NCBI RefSeq assembly: GCF_014203735.1
Contig: NZ_JACHJQ010000002.1
Coordinates: forward strand, 1-64,000
From: Actinophytocola algeriensis
GTDB lineage: Bacteria; Actinomycetota; Actinomycetes; Mycobacteriales; Pseudonocardiaceae
Length of the DNA: 64,000 nt
Reading direction: 5' to 3'
The notes under the pieces are model-generated. The model saw only the letters and a list, made by a program, of their open reading frames with translations. It did not search any database and had not been told where the DNA came from. The position numbers and the translations under genes were made by a program. Positions 37,279 through 48,397 of the stretch are shown here, piece after piece; the first letter of the stretch is position 1; every line of letters begins with the position of its first letter.

Positions 37279-37854
37279 ATGACCGAAGATACCGAATGGG
37301 ACGCCTACGCGGCCACCTTCGACGAGGAGCCCGACCACGGGCTGCGCGACCCAGCCGTCCGCGCCGCGTGGGCCCGGCTGCTGCTCCCGCTGATGCCGGC
37401 AGCTCCGGCACGGGTGGCAGACCTCGGCTGTGGCACAGGCTCGTTGTCCGTGCTGCTGGCCGCCGGAGGACACCACGTGCGGGGCCTGGACCAGTCGGCC
37501 GCGATGCTCGCGATCGCCACCCGGAAAGCCGAGGGTCTGCCCGCCGAGTTCCGGCAAGGTGACGCGTCGGCCCCGCCGTACCCGGCGGCGAGCTGTGACG
37601 TGGTGCTGGCCCGGCACGTCCTGTGGGCCCTGCCCGACCCCGACGGCGCCCTCGCCCGCTGGACCGCCCTGCTCGCCCCCGGCGGCAGGCTGGTGCTCGT
37701 CGAAGGACACTGGTGCACCGGCGCCGGACTGCCGGCCGCGGAGTGCGAGGCCCTGGTCCGCCGCCACCGCCAGGACGCGATCGTCACGCCGTTGACGGAC
37801 CCCGCGCTGTGGGGACGAACCGTCGACGACGAGCGCTACCTGCTGGTCAGCTGA
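37279..37854 (+). CDS. Class I SAM-dependent methyltransferase
   Basis: A 191-residue methyltransferase with the usual order of motifs: RVADLGCGTGSLSVLLAAGG (motif I, about residue 45), VRGLDQSAAMLAIA, the PAASCDVVLARHVLWALP segment, and LLAPGGRLVLVEGHW. Substrate unknown. ATG 37279 is preferred over ATG 37258 because a CATAAT hexamer ends 7 nt before it, suggesting a leaderless transcript. Divergent from the leader/tRNA unit and convergent with the Baeyer-Villiger-type monooxygenase. Confidence 0.85.
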   Translation: MTEDTEWDAYAATFDEEPDHGLRDPAVRAAWARLLLPLMPAAPARVADLGCGTGSLSVLLAAGGHHVRGLDQSAAMLAIATRKAEGLPAEFRQGDASAPPYPAASCDVVLARHVLWALPDPDGALARWTALLAPGGRLVLVEGHWCTGAGLPAAECEALVRRHRQDAIVTPLTDPALWGRTVDDERYLLVS

Positions 37855-37911
37855 GTCTCAGCACCGCTCCGTCCGGCCCGAACGCGCCGCCGTCGGACCC
37901 GGCGAGGGCAC

Positions 37912-39702
<1,791 letters not shown>

Positions 39703-39808
39703 AACCTCGCACTATGGCAGTCACCCGGCGGGCAGGGAACCGGTCTCATCCTGACGTACCAACCGAATGCGGCTGTCGCCGGCCGGTGTGGCCCGGCCGG
39801 GCAGGGGA

Positions 39809-40417
39809 CTACCGGGCCGAGGCCAGTGCCACCGGCGTCTCCTGGCCCGGCCAGGTGCCGGTCAGGACGGCGCCGCCGAGTTCGGCGCCGAGGCGGCGGG
39901 CGACGGTCAGCGTGACGGTGTCGGTCACGATCACCGCCGGGTCGTCGCCGTCGGTCCGCACGACCTCGCCGACCGCCGGTACCACCGCGTCCCCGGGGGC
40001 GGTGCTGGCGATGGCCATGCTCGGCGCGCGGCGCTCGACCCCCTCCACCAGTTCCTCGGCCTGACCGGTGTGGCCGAGGATGGCGGCCGCCAGCACCGCG
40101 GCGTACACCGGGTCGCCGGTCCCGTCGTAGATCCACCGCTTGCCCAGCACCGAATGCTCGGTGGTGCCGAGCAGCCAGGCGTCCCCGCCGGCCAGCGGCG
40201 CTTCGCGGTACGTGAGCGGCACCTGGTGGACCTGCCCGTCACCGACGCGGACCAGCATCGTCTCGATCCCGACCGCGCCCGCCGGGTCGTCGAACCGGTA
40301 GCCGGCCACGCGCTCCAGGTCACCGGCCGGCGCGTCGTACCAGGGGCGGCCCGGCAGCCAGCCGGTGAGCAGTTCGAGCTTCGACGGCCGCAGCGTCGCG
40401 CGGTGGATCAGTGCCAT
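39809..40417 (-). CDS. Maltokinase N-terminal cap-like domain protein
   Basis: A 202-residue protein resembling the stand-alone N-cap domain of maltokinase/aminoglycoside-phosphotransferase relatives: MALIHRATLRPSKLELLTGW, then VHQVPLTYREAPLAG and HSVLGKRWIYDGTGDPVYAA. In actinobacteria such proteins occur as separate genes of unknown role. No kinase domain follows. Divergent from the Tat-exported phosphatase-fold gene. Confidence 0.78.
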   Translation of the reverse strand: MALIHRATLRPSKLELLTGWLPGRPWYDAPAGDLERVAGYRFDDPAGAVGIETMLVRVGDGQVHQVPLTYREAPLAGGDAWLLGTTEHSVLGKRWIYDGTGDPVYAAVLAAAILGHTGQAEELVEGVERRAPSMAIASTAPGDAVVPAVGEVVRTDGDDPAVIVTDTVTLTVARRLGAELGGAVLTGTWPGQETPVALASAR

Positions 40418-40501
40418 GCGGACATCCTAGAAGCCCACCACCGCTGTGACGCCCTGACAGAATTTGTCTCACCGGGGGGATCGTCGGAGAAAGGGAGACA
40501 C

Positions 40502-41302
40502 GTGTCCTTCGAGTTCAGCAGGCGCAAGGCCCTCGTCCTCGGTGGTGGAGCCGTGCTCGGCACCCTGGCGGGCGCGGGCACCGCCTCGGCGGCCTCGGAA
40601 TGGTTCCGGCTGCCCGTCATCACCGCCAACATCGGCCGCGACAACCTCACCGCCCGGGAGGATGCGATCCGCGACGTCCGCAACGGTGACGCGACACGTC
40701 CACTGGTGGGCTGGCAGGAGATCAACGAGGGCGACACCGGCGAGCCCGCGATGATCGACAAGCACTTCGGGAGCCTCTACCAGAACGCGTTCCTGCGACA
40801 CGACACCGCGTTCCGGGTGCCGATCTCGATCCCGCGGCCGTGGGTGGTAGTGGACTCGCAGGCCACCTTCGTGCACGGCGGCATCGAGGGCGTCACGCCA
40901 CCACGCTGGATCACCGAGGTCACCGTCCGGCACGAGAGCCACACCGCCCTGCGGTTCACGATGATCAACACCCACTACATCGCGAACGCCTACAACGGTG
41001 CCCGGAACCCGAACCTGCGCGACGAGTGGGACCTGCTCAAGAGCATCCACAAGGAGCGGGTGCTCGCCCACCACCGGCAGGGCCGCCTCGTGATCTGGAC
41101 CGCGGACACCAACAACCCCGACTACCGGAAGGCCACCGGCTGGGACGCGGAGAAGCAGGTCTTCACCGCCGGCATCGACCGGATCAACTGGATGCCGGGT
41201 GACGGCACGGTTCGGCTGGAACTCCTCAACACCAGGTCGATCGACATGCGCGTCGACGGCCACGACGCCCGCGTCGCGATCTTCCGGATCCGCCTGGCCT
41301 GA
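40502..41302 (+). CDS. Tat-exported endonuclease/exonuclease/phosphatase-like protein
   Basis: A 266-residue exported protein. It begins with a twin-arginine signal (FSRRKALVLGGGAVLGTLAG) and cleavage is likely after ASA. The mature part follows the EEP fold: PVITANIGR, GWQEINEGD (metal-binding Glu), MINTHYIAN, WTADTNNPDY (Asp/Asn) and a final ARVAIFRI strand. The usual late SDH motif is replaced by VDGHDARVA, still with Asp/His. A secreted nuclease or phosphodiesterase is likely. GTG 40502 follows AAAGGGAG. Confidence 0.8.
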   Translation: MSFEFSRRKALVLGGGAVLGTLAGAGTASAASEWFRLPVITANIGRDNLTAREDAIRDVRNGDATRPLVGWQEINEGDTGEPAMIDKHFGSLYQNAFLRHDTAFRVPISIPRPWVVVDSQATFVHGGIEGVTPPRWITEVTVRHESHTALRFTMINTHYIANAYNGARNPNLRDEWDLLKSIHKERVLAHHRQGRLVIWTADTNNPDYRKATGWDAEKQVFTAGIDRINWMPGDGTVRLELLNTRSIDMRVDGHDARVAIFRIRLA

Positions 41303-41372
41303 CCCGGCTTCCGTCGTGGCGTCTTCCGGCCAGCAGGGACCGGTCCCGACACCGCGGGCTTACTTTCCCACC

Positions 41373-41819
41373 ATGAACCCGTTTCGACGTCCTCGTCCGT
41401 GGGTGCGGCTCGCGTCCGTCGTCGCGCTTGGTTTCGCGTTGTGGCTCCTGCTGGTGCCGCGGATCGCGTTGTACTACGTCGACGACGGTGGCGAACCGTA
41501 CGGCGTCGACGTCAAGTACGCGTGGGGCCGGGGCACCAGCGACCAGGTGATGGTCCTGCCCGCCGACCTGTTCGGCGAGGAGGACCCGGTCGCGGGCAGC
41601 GGCGGGGAGGACGGGGTGGTCACCAGCGTCCGGCTGAACTGCGGCCTGGTGTTCACCTCGGGCGACAACGAGGCGGACAGCCCGGGCGGCGCGGCGGCGT
41701 GCTCGGAGGTCGAGACGCCGCGGCTGGTCGGCGGGCTCGGGCTCGCCGTCCTCGGCGTCGCCGGGTTCGTCGTCGCGGGTCGCCTGCTGTCCGGCAGGGA
41801 CACCAGGGAGCACGCCTAG
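41373..41819 (+). CDS. Two-helix membrane protein of unknown function
   Basis: A 148-residue protein with an N-terminal membrane helix (VALGFALWLLLVPRIALYYV), an acidic Gly-rich extracellular loop of about 80 residues with two cysteines, and a second helix (GGLGLAVLGVAGFVVAG). No family recognised. A TACTTT hexamer 6 nt before the ATG may give a leaderless mRNA. It lies between two secreted-hydrolase genes. Confidence 0.65.
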   Translation: MNPFRRPRPWVRLASVVALGFALWLLLVPRIALYYVDDGGEPYGVDVKYAWGRGTSDQVMVLPADLFGEEDPVAGSGGEDGVVTSVRLNCGLVFTSGDNEADSPGGAAACSEVETPRLVGGLGLAVLGVAGFVVAGRLLSGRDTREHA

Positions 41820-41913
41820 GGGATCCGCGGGAGGTCATCGGCCCCGCGACCGCCCGCCGGTGGTGTTGAATGTAGCGGCGGCGCCTGGGGGGCCAGGTGA
41901 GAGAAGGACCTAC

Positions 41914-42798
41914 ATGAGAACAAGGTTGACAGCGGCTGTCGGATCATCCGTGGCGGCCGTCGCACTCGTCGTGGCCGGGGCCGGCCCCGCGCTCGCGATC
42001 AACTCCTACAACGCGACACCCGCCCCGGAGCGGACCGAGGTCGGTGCGCTCGTGGCCACCTGGGACGACGACGACAACCCGGCCACGCCGGACCGGGTCG
42101 ACTGGGTGTGCTCCGGCACGATGATCGACTCGAACACGTTCCTGACCGCCGCGCACTGCACCGCGCCCTTCACGTGGCCGGCGAACGTGCGGTTCTACGT
42201 CTCGCTCGACCAGGACGTGCAGGCCGGACTCGACAAGGGTGCGGCGGAGCACCCCGGCGACCCGGTGGCGGTCGCACGGTCGGTCGGTGTCGAGGGCGTG
42301 GCGCACACCGAGGCGGGCTACCCGGGCAACTCGGCGGACTCGCACGACATCGCGGTGGTCGAGGTGCCCGCCGCCGCGATGGCCGCCCGCTGGACGTTCA
42401 CCCCGGCGACGCTGCCCACCGCGGGGCTGCTCGACCGGCTCGGCCCGCGGACGCTCGACATCACGGCGTTCGTCGTCGCCGGCTACGGCACGCAGGAGGC
42501 GCAGCGGGGTCCCGGCGGTCACACGCATCCGGGTGGCGGCGCGCGGATGAAGGCGCCGGAGTCGTTCAACGCGCTGAACAAGACCTGGCTGCGGCTCGCG
42601 ATGACCGCACCGCAGGGCAACGGCGGCGCCTGCTACGGCGACTCCGGCGGCCCGAACTTCGCCGTGCTGGGCGGCAAGCTCGTGCTCGTGGCGACCACGA
42701 TCACCGGTGACGCGCCCTGCTACGCCACGAACGTCGTCTACCGGACCGACACCCCGACGGCGCGCTCGTTCCTCGCGCCGTTCGTCGCCCTGCCGTAG
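41914..42798 (+). CDS. Secreted trypsin-like serine protease (S1)
   Basis: A 294-residue exported protease. The signal peptide ends near AGAGPALA. The triad is intact: His in FLTAAHCTAP (about residue 75), Asp in SHDIAVVEVP (about residue 148) and Ser in YGDSGGPNF (about residue 248). Four mature cysteines fit two disulfides. GAAGGACC precedes ATG 41914. It is independent of neighbouring genes. Confidence 0.88.
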   Translation: MRTRLTAAVGSSVAAVALVVAGAGPALAINSYNATPAPERTEVGALVATWDDDDNPATPDRVDWVCSGTMIDSNTFLTAAHCTAPFTWPANVRFYVSLDQDVQAGLDKGAAEHPGDPVAVARSVGVEGVAHTEAGYPGNSADSHDIAVVEVPAAAMAARWTFTPATLPTAGLLDRLGPRTLDITAFVVAGYGTQEAQRGPGGHTHPGGGARMKAPESFNALNKTWLRLAMTAPQGNGGACYGDSGGPNFAVLGGKLVLVATTITGDAPCYATNVVYRTDTPTARSFLAPFVALP

Positions 42799-42891
42799 GA
42801 AAGCAAGCACTTCCCAGGACATGGGAAGGCGCCCCCCGAGCTGTTCCGGTACCGGCATGCTCAGTACCGGGACAGCGAAGGGGGCAACGGA

Positions 42892-43698
42892 ATGGCGGAC
42901 CTCACCGACGAAGCCACCTACGACCGCGTACGGCTGGGCCGACGGGCTTTCCTGTCGCTGACCGCGCTGACGGCCGCGTCCGTTCCACTGTGGACACCCG
43001 GCACGGCCGTCGCGGACACCGGGCCGATCGTGAAACCGTTGCCCGAGGACACGTTCATCGTCCACGGCACCAACGCCGAGACGCGGTGGGAAGCCCTGGC
43101 GGACATCGGGAACCTGGTGCCCGCCGACCGCTTCTTCGTGCGCAACCACACCGGGACACCGCGGTTGTCCGCCGACACCTGGCGGCTGCGGCTGTTCGGC
43201 ACCGGCCTGCGCGGCACTCCCACGGCGGACAACCCCTCCTCGATCAAGTGGCTCGGCAGCACCGAGGTGTCCGGCACCCCGCTCTTCTCACCGTGGAACA
43301 CGCGGTTCTACCGGTTCTTCGGGCCGGACTACCCGGCCGAGGGCGAGCTGGTCGGCGAGCAGAACACCAAGAGCGCCTTCGAGTTGCCGTGCCAGGGCAC
43401 GCTCGCCGCCGGGCGCGTGCACCAGCTGCACGGCCGCTCCTGGTCCGGCGCGGGCGGCATCCGCAAGGTCGAGGTCAGCGCCGACGGCGGACGTGCCTGG
43501 CGGCGCGCGACGCCACACGGCAACGGCCGTGGCTGGCAACGCTGGTCCGTGCCGTGGCGCCCGGCGGGCCCTGGCTCGTACCCGCCGCGGGCCCGCGCCA
43601 CGGACACCACCGGCGCGACCCAGCCCGCGGTCGCGCCCTACAACACGCAGGGCTACCTGTTCGGTGCCGTGGTCGACCACCCGGTCACCGTCACGTGA
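42892..43698 (+). pseudogene. Sulfite-oxidase family gene with the molybdopterin core deleted
   Basis: A 268-residue frame. Residues 1-110 match the start of actinomycete sulfite oxidases: a Tat-like signal (RLGRRAFLSLTALTAA) and LVPADRFFVRNHTGTP. Residues from about 114 match the C-terminal part (SSIKWLG, TPLFSPWNTRFYRFFGPDYP and the dimerisation domain GAGGIRKVEVSADGGRAW). The 110-150 residues between them, which hold the catalytic Cys and most cofactor contacts, are absent at a junction near 43232. The reading frame is kept. It cannot bind molybdopterin normally and is probably inactive. Confidence 0.65.
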
Positions 43699-44632
43699 GG
43701 GCCGCCATCGCCGCCGCCGCGACCGAGGACAACCGGTCCCTGGCCTCCTGTTCGCTGGTGTAGGGCTGGATCGACAGCAGCGCGATCGCGTACGCGTGCC
43801 CGGTGCGCGCGTCGTACGCGACGCCCGTGCTGTGCAGCAGGTATCCCGCCGGGGCGTACTCGACCCAGGCCTGTTTGGCGTAGTGCCTCGGCGACGCGCC
43901 CTGGTGCAGCAACCCGTAGTCCTGCGCGAACCCGTCGGTGGCGACCGGGGTCGCCGCCGACAGCGCGCCGACGATCACGGCGGCGTCCCGCGGTGCCATG
44001 TCCCGCAGGACGTACCGGTAGATCCCGGCCATGTCGGCCGCGGTCACCTCCGCGTCGCCCCACATGTCGGCCGCCCCGGACGGGAGGCTCGCGGTGAGGC
44101 CGAGCCGGTCCGCGACCCTGCCGATGCCGCCCGCCCCGTCGTGCCTGCCCCACAGCGCGTTCATGGCGTTGTCGTCGCTGCTCGACAGCGCGCGGCCGAC
44201 CAGGTCGAGGTCCTCGGCGTCGAGGGGCCTGCCCTCGGCGCGGTGCCGGTCGAGCACGTCCACCGCGAGGATCAGCTTGGTCAGCGACGCGGCCATGAAC
44301 TGCCGCTCCCCGTCGCTGCCCGCCACGAGCTCACCGGTGGTCACGTCCACCACCGCCACCCCGAGGGTCATCCCCTCGGTCGCCGCCCCCTCGGCCGCCG
44401 CGACCAGCGCTTTCGGCGGCACGACGGGGACCGGCGCGGCGGCGGGTTCGGTCGGCTCGACCAGGCTCGCCACCGTCGGCGGCTGGGTACGGGCCTCGGC
44501 GGTCGCCTGCGGAGGGCGCGAGCCCTGCTTCGCGGCGGAGGTCGTGACCGACCACGTGACCAGCACACCCGCTGTCACCACGACCGCCACCAGTGCGGTC
44601 CAGAGCAACCAGCGGGTTCTCGGTCTGGACAT
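43691..44632 (-). CDS. Membrane-anchored class A beta-lactamase-related serine hydrolase
   Basis: A 313-residue protein with an N-terminal membrane anchor (LLWTALVAVVVTAGVLVTW), a Pro-rich linker and a penicillin-interacting domain. The nucleophile motif is MAASLTKLILAV (S-x-x-K), the second motif SSDDNAMN (SDN-like), and the third triad region is HYAKQAWVEY rather than KTG. It resembles LpqF/LpqK-type beta-lactamase-related proteins of actinobacteria, where drug hydrolysis is usually weak or absent. Overlaps the sulfite oxidase remnant by 8 nt at its 3' end. Confidence 0.75.
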   Translation of the reverse strand: MSRPRTRWLLWTALVAVVVTAGVLVTWSVTTSAAKQGSRPPQATAEARTQPPTVASLVEPTEPAAAPVPVVPPKALVAAAEGAATEGMTLGVAVVDVTTGELVAGSDGERQFMAASLTKLILAVDVLDRHRAEGRPLDAEDLDLVGRALSSSDDNAMNALWGRHDGAGGIGRVADRLGLTASLPSGAADMWGDAEVTAADMAGIYRYVLRDMAPRDAAVIVGALSAATPVATDGFAQDYGLLHQGASPRHYAKQAWVEYAPAGYLLHSTGVAYDARTGHAYAIALLSIQPYTSEQEARDRLSSVAAAAMAALT

Positions 44633-44707
44633 GCCTCACTCTAAGTCCACAGCGGTCTGTTTCCGGCGGTACTGTGAAATTTCGGGAAACGGCATGAAAG
44701 GGGCCCT

Positions 44708-45649
44708 GTGTTGGCGCGAGTCCTGCGGTCCGCACCGATCGTCGCGCTGCTGGTGGCCCTGACCGCGTGCACCGGCGAACAGGCCGCGCCTCCGGCTCCG
44801 ACAGCGCCGTCCGCGTCGTCTGTGCCGACAGCGCCCGCCACGACAGGCAGGACCGCTCCCGCCGACGGTGTGTACGTGTCGGTCGGCGACTCGTACGCGA
44901 CCGGCTACCGGCCCGCCGACGACGGCGCGCCAGCAGGCGCCACCCGTGACGGCTTCGCCCACCTCGTCGCCGAGCGGACCGGCATGCGGCTGGTCAACGT
45001 CGGGTGCAGCGGCGCGACGTCGGCGAGCCTGCGCGACGAGCCGGGCTGTGCGGAGTTCAACCGGGCGCCCGGCGCGCCCGACCCCGGGGGCCGGACGCAA
45101 CTCGACGCCGCGGTGGCGGCGCTGCGCGAGAACGAGGGCCGGGTCGGCCTGGTGACGGTCGTGATCGGCGGCAACGACCTCACGCCGTGCGCGACCGCGC
45201 GGGACGTGCTGACCTGCACCTCCGAGGCCGTGGCGGAGATCCAGGCGAACCTGGCCGCCATCCTGCCCGTGCTGCGGGAAGCGGCGGGGGACGCCCCGAT
45301 CGTCGGCCTCACCTACCCCGACGTGTTCCTCGGCGCGTGGGTGTCCGCCGCGTTCCCCGACGGGCAGAACCTGGCACGCCAGTCGGTGCCGCTGTTCCGC
45401 GACTTCTTCAACCCGGTCCTCGAGGCCGAGTACGAGAAGGTCGACGCGACGTTCGCCGACGTCACGGCGGCGACCGGCGCCTACGAACCGTTGACGGAGA
45501 CGACGGAGGACCCCGCGTACGGTCCGGTTCCGGCGCCGGTGGCGAAGGTGTGCGCGCTGACGTACTTCTGCGAGCACACCGACGTCCACCCCACCCCGGC
45601 CGGGCACGAGGCCATCGCCGCCGCCGTCCTCAGCGCGGCGAACTACTGA
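44708..45649 (+). CDS. SGNH/GDSL-family lipoprotein hydrolase
   Basis: A 313-residue exported esterase. The lipobox ALTACTG puts the lipid anchor at about Cys18, followed by a Pro/Ser/Thr linker. SGNH blocks are present: block I VSVGDSYATGYRP (Ser), block II NVGCSGATS, block III VVIGGNDLTPC and block V DVHPTPAGH (Asp, His). It belongs with secreted lipases of the Streptomyces SGNH type. GTG 44708 is preceded by GAAAGGGG. Divergent from the beta-lactamase-like gene. Confidence 0.88.
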   Translation: MLARVLRSAPIVALLVALTACTGEQAAPPAPTAPSASSVPTAPATTGRTAPADGVYVSVGDSYATGYRPADDGAPAGATRDGFAHLVAERTGMRLVNVGCSGATSASLRDEPGCAEFNRAPGAPDPGGRTQLDAAVAALRENEGRVGLVTVVIGGNDLTPCATARDVLTCTSEAVAEIQANLAAILPVLREAAGDAPIVGLTYPDVFLGAWVSAAFPDGQNLARQSVPLFRDFFNPVLEAEYEKVDATFADVTAATGAYEPLTETTEDPAYGPVPAPVAKVCALTYFCEHTDVHPTPAGHEAIAAAVLSAANY

Positions 45650-46323
45650 TTCGCCGCGAACTCCTCCCGGTTCCACAGCGCGAAGTAGAGGACGTCCGTC
45701 CACCAGCTGAGGCCGACCGGGTTGTCCGTCTTGTCGTCGCGCGTGTTGTCGAAGTCGTCACCGAGCACGAGACCGTGGAAGGCGCCCAGAGGTGCCCCGG
45801 ACTGCTGAGCCGCCGCCTTCGCCAGCACCGCACCGGCCTCCGTGACGTCGTCGGGCAGCGCGTCGATGGCCGCGCCCGCCTCCCGGCAGCGATCGAGGTG
45901 CCCCTCGATGGCCGTCCGCAGCGCGTCCTCGTCACTCTCGATCATGGTGTCGAGCTCGATGGTCTCGAGCAGGAGGTACCGGTCGCGGTGCGCGTCGAGG
46001 AACTTCTCCGCCTCGTCGAGCCCCGCGCGCAGGTCGGCCGAGTCACTGGCGGCCCGCGCGGCGGCGGCGAACTTCGTCAGCCTGGCGTAGCCCGCGTCGA
46101 ACTCACCGCTGATCGCGTACAGCTTGGTCCTCCGCTCCGCCGGGTCGTCGTCGAACCCGTCGGAGATCAGGGACGCGCACAACCGGGGATCGCCGGACAG
46201 GAGCACCAGGTAGGAGAACGGGATGGCATAGGGCCATTCCGACAGCCCGGAGATCGTGTCCGGCCGATCCTCATAGGACTCCGGCCGGTTGTCGAGGCTG
46301 TAGAGGTACGAGCGGTTCGCCAT
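45643..46323 (-). CDS. Uncharacterised MANRSYLY-type protein
   Basis: A 226-residue cytoplasmic protein, mostly helical, with a conserved-looking N-terminus MANRSYLYSLDNRPESYEDR and C-terminal WWTDVLYFALWNREEFAANQ. Proteins starting this way occur in many actinomycetes without known function. It is convergent with the SGNH hydrolase (7-nt overlap) and lies 31 nt downstream of the P450 on the same strand, so the two may be co-transcribed. Confidence 0.65.
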   Translation of the reverse strand: MANRSYLYSLDNRPESYEDRPDTISGLSEWPYAIPFSYLVLLSGDPRLCASLISDGFDDDPAERRTKLYAISGEFDAGYARLTKFAAAARAASDSADLRAGLDEAEKFLDAHRDRYLLLETIELDTMIESDEDALRTAIEGHLDRCREAGAAIDALPDDVTEAGAVLAKAAAQQSGAPLGAFHGLVLGDDFDNTRDDKTDNPVGLSWWTDVLYFALWNREEFAANQ

Positions 46324-46354
46324 GGTCGGATCCTACGGTGCGGCCGGCCGGGGG

Positions 46355-47563
46355 TCAGAAGGCCACCGGCAGTGCCGTCAGCTGGTGGCCGACCGGACGG
46401 ACCGGCGTCACCTCCGGTTCACCCGCGCGCCGGATTCCCGGGTACCTGGCCAGCAGGAGCCGGAAGCACTCGTCCGACTCGACCCGCGCCAGCGCGGCCC
46501 CCAGGCAGTAGTACGCGCCCATGCCGAACGCGACGTGCCGGTTGTTCTTGCGCGTGATGTCGAAGCGCAGCGGGTCGGGGAACACCGCGGGGTCGTGGTT
46601 GGCCGAGTACACCGCGAGGAAGAGGTGCCCGCCGGGCGCCATGTCGTGCCCCGCGATCGTCGTCGGGTCGATCACCTCGCGGACGACGGTGATGACCGGG
46701 CCGCCGTGGCGCAGCATCTCCTCGATCGCCGACCGGGTCAGCTCCGGCCGGTCCAGCAGCAGCGCGAGCTGGTCCTGGTTGTCCAGCAACAGGTTCAGCC
46801 CACCCGCGATGAGGTTCGCGGTGGTCTCGTGGCCGGCGAACAACAACAGCACGCAGTTGGCGACGATCTCGTCCTCGGTCACCACGCCGTCCCGCTCGGC
46901 GGCGGCGAACATGCTGATCAGGTCGTCCCGCGGGTGTGTGCGGCGGTCGGCGAGGATGCCCCGGAGGTAGTCCTGCATCTCGAGGACGCTGTCCTGGCTC
47001 ACGGCCAGCTGCGCGGCGCCCGCGTTGCGGAACACGACCCCGATCTGCCGCGACCACACCCGCAACCGCTCCCGGTCTTCGGCCGGCATCCCGAACATGT
47101 CCGCGATGATGTTGGCGGGCAAGGGATACGCCAGCTCCCGAACGACATCCATGCCACCGCCCGTGCTGTGCGCGGCGTCGAGCAGCTCACCGGTCAGCTC
47201 CCGCACCCTCGGCCGCAGCCCGTTGACGGTCGCGGGGGTGAAGTAGCGCTTGAGCAGTTGCTGGAACCGGTGGTGGCCTTCGGCGGTGGTGTGCCCCATC
47301 CACATGTCGATGGACATCCGCAGCGGCCGCAACGCTTCCTGGTCGGCGGCGCTGAGCCGCTCGAAGCCCTGCGTCGCGTTCGCGGCCCGCAGCGCGGGGT
47401 TCTTCATGGCGGCCAGGACGTGGTCGTAGCCGGTGACGAGGTACGCGCCGAGCGCCGGTAGCCGGCTCACCGGGGCCTCGGCGCTGATCTCCAGCAGGTA
47501 CTCGAGCGGGTCGGGCGCGCCGAGCAGGTCGTAGGACGGCAAAGTGGCGGACTGGTTCCCCAT
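46355..47563 (-). CDS. Cytochrome P450
   Basis: A 402-residue soluble bacterial P450. The I-helix oxygen-activation motif is LLLFAGHETTANL (about residue 240), the K-helix has EEMLRHG (E-x-x-R), and the heme-binding loop is AFGMGAYYCLGAALAR with Cys353 as thiolate ligand. It needs ferredoxin and ferredoxin reductase, neither of which is adjacent. Similar enzymes are found in secondary-metabolite tailoring, but no biosynthetic cluster surrounds it. Start at 47563 gives MGNQSATLPSYDLLGAPDP. Confidence 0.92.
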   Translation of the reverse strand: MGNQSATLPSYDLLGAPDPLEYLLEISAEAPVSRLPALGAYLVTGYDHVLAAMKNPALRAANATQGFERLSAADQEALRPLRMSIDMWMGHTTAEGHHRFQQLLKRYFTPATVNGLRPRVRELTGELLDAAHSTGGGMDVVRELAYPLPANIIADMFGMPAEDRERLRVWSRQIGVVFRNAGAAQLAVSQDSVLEMQDYLRGILADRRTHPRDDLISMFAAAERDGVVTEDEIVANCVLLLFAGHETTANLIAGGLNLLLDNQDQLALLLDRPELTRSAIEEMLRHGGPVITVVREVIDPTTIAGHDMAPGGHLFLAVYSANHDPAVFPDPLRFDITRKNNRHVAFGMGAYYCLGAALARVESDECFRLLLARYPGIRRAGEPEVTPVRPVGHQLTALPVAF

Positions 47564-47678
47564 AACCCACCAGTGTTCCCGAAAACCGGGTGATCAGATG
47601 ATCAGCGGCCGGACAAGGGCTTTCGCGTGCACGCGGAAAGGTGTGGCCGGCGCGGGAAGTCCCGCACCGGCCACGCAC

Positions 47679-48275
47679 TCAGGCCCCGACCGGGCCTATG
47701 CACACGGTCCGCTTCGGCTGCGGATAGACCCTCGCGTCCTCCGCGGCCTCGGCGCCGCAGGCGTTCTCGTCGGCCGTGCCGTCGACCACCCTGGTGATCT
47801 TCACGTTGGCCTCGTCGCTGTCACAGGCGACCTTCTTCTCCTCGCCCGCGGAGATCATGGGGACCGACAGGCAGTCGCCTTCGGTGGCGTTGAGCATGAG
47901 GCAGAGCTTGTACTCCTGCTGCTTCCCGCCGGTCTGCTGGTACTCGGAGTAGGAGTCGGCCGGGCACGGCCCGTCCGTGTCGTCCAGGTACACGCCCACC
48001 TCGTAGAGCGCGGCCTGCTCGCCGCAGTCGACCTTCTCGACCTCGGCGTCGAACCGGCCGCCCTCGACGACCTGGATGCAGTCACCCGCCGAGTACTCGG
48101 GTGCGGGCGGGTTGAGCACCTTCACGACGATGAAGGCGGCGACGCCACCGAAGATCGCGATCAGCACGCCGAAGATGATGATCTTCATCGTCTTCGCCGA
48201 GGGATCGGTGTCCTGGTCGTGCGCAGGCGGTGTGACGTGGGCGTTGCCCGCGGGTGGCACAGTGGGGGTTGTCAT
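47679..48275 (-). CDS. LppU/SCO3897-like membrane-anchored protein
   Basis: A 198-residue protein: an N-terminal hydrophilic part with a short Pro/Thr segment, one membrane helix (IIIFGVLIAIFGGVAAFIVV, about residues 31-50) and an exported domain with eight cysteines (YSAGDCIQV, KVDCGEQAALYEVGVYL, GPCPADSYSEYQ). The pattern matches the LppU/SCO3897 family of actinobacterial surface proteins. ATG 48275 (MTTPTVPPAG) is preferred to a GTG 51 nt upstream because the shorter form has the usual family start. Function unknown. Confidence 0.75.
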   Translation of the reverse strand: MTTPTVPPAGNAHVTPPAHDQDTDPSAKTMKIIIFGVLIAIFGGVAAFIVVKVLNPPAPEYSAGDCIQVVEGGRFDAEVEKVDCGEQAALYEVGVYLDDTDGPCPADSYSEYQQTGGKQQEYKLCLMLNATEGDCLSVPMISAGEEKKVACDSDEANVKITRVVDGTADENACGAEAAEDARVYPQPKRTVCIGPVGA

Positions 48276-48397
48276 TTCGATGTGGCTCGTATCCTGCTTG
48301 GTCTCAGAGTTCAACGACTGCGCCACATGCTAGGAAGATCGGCCACGCGGTGGTGTCGTGCGAACACCCCTCATGCACCGAAACTCGGCGGTGAGCC

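Noticed and set aside
46355-47563. P450 as part of a biosynthetic gene cluster
   Set aside because: No ferredoxin, NRPS, PKS, terpene or other scaffold gene is adjacent, and the neighbours look unrelated.
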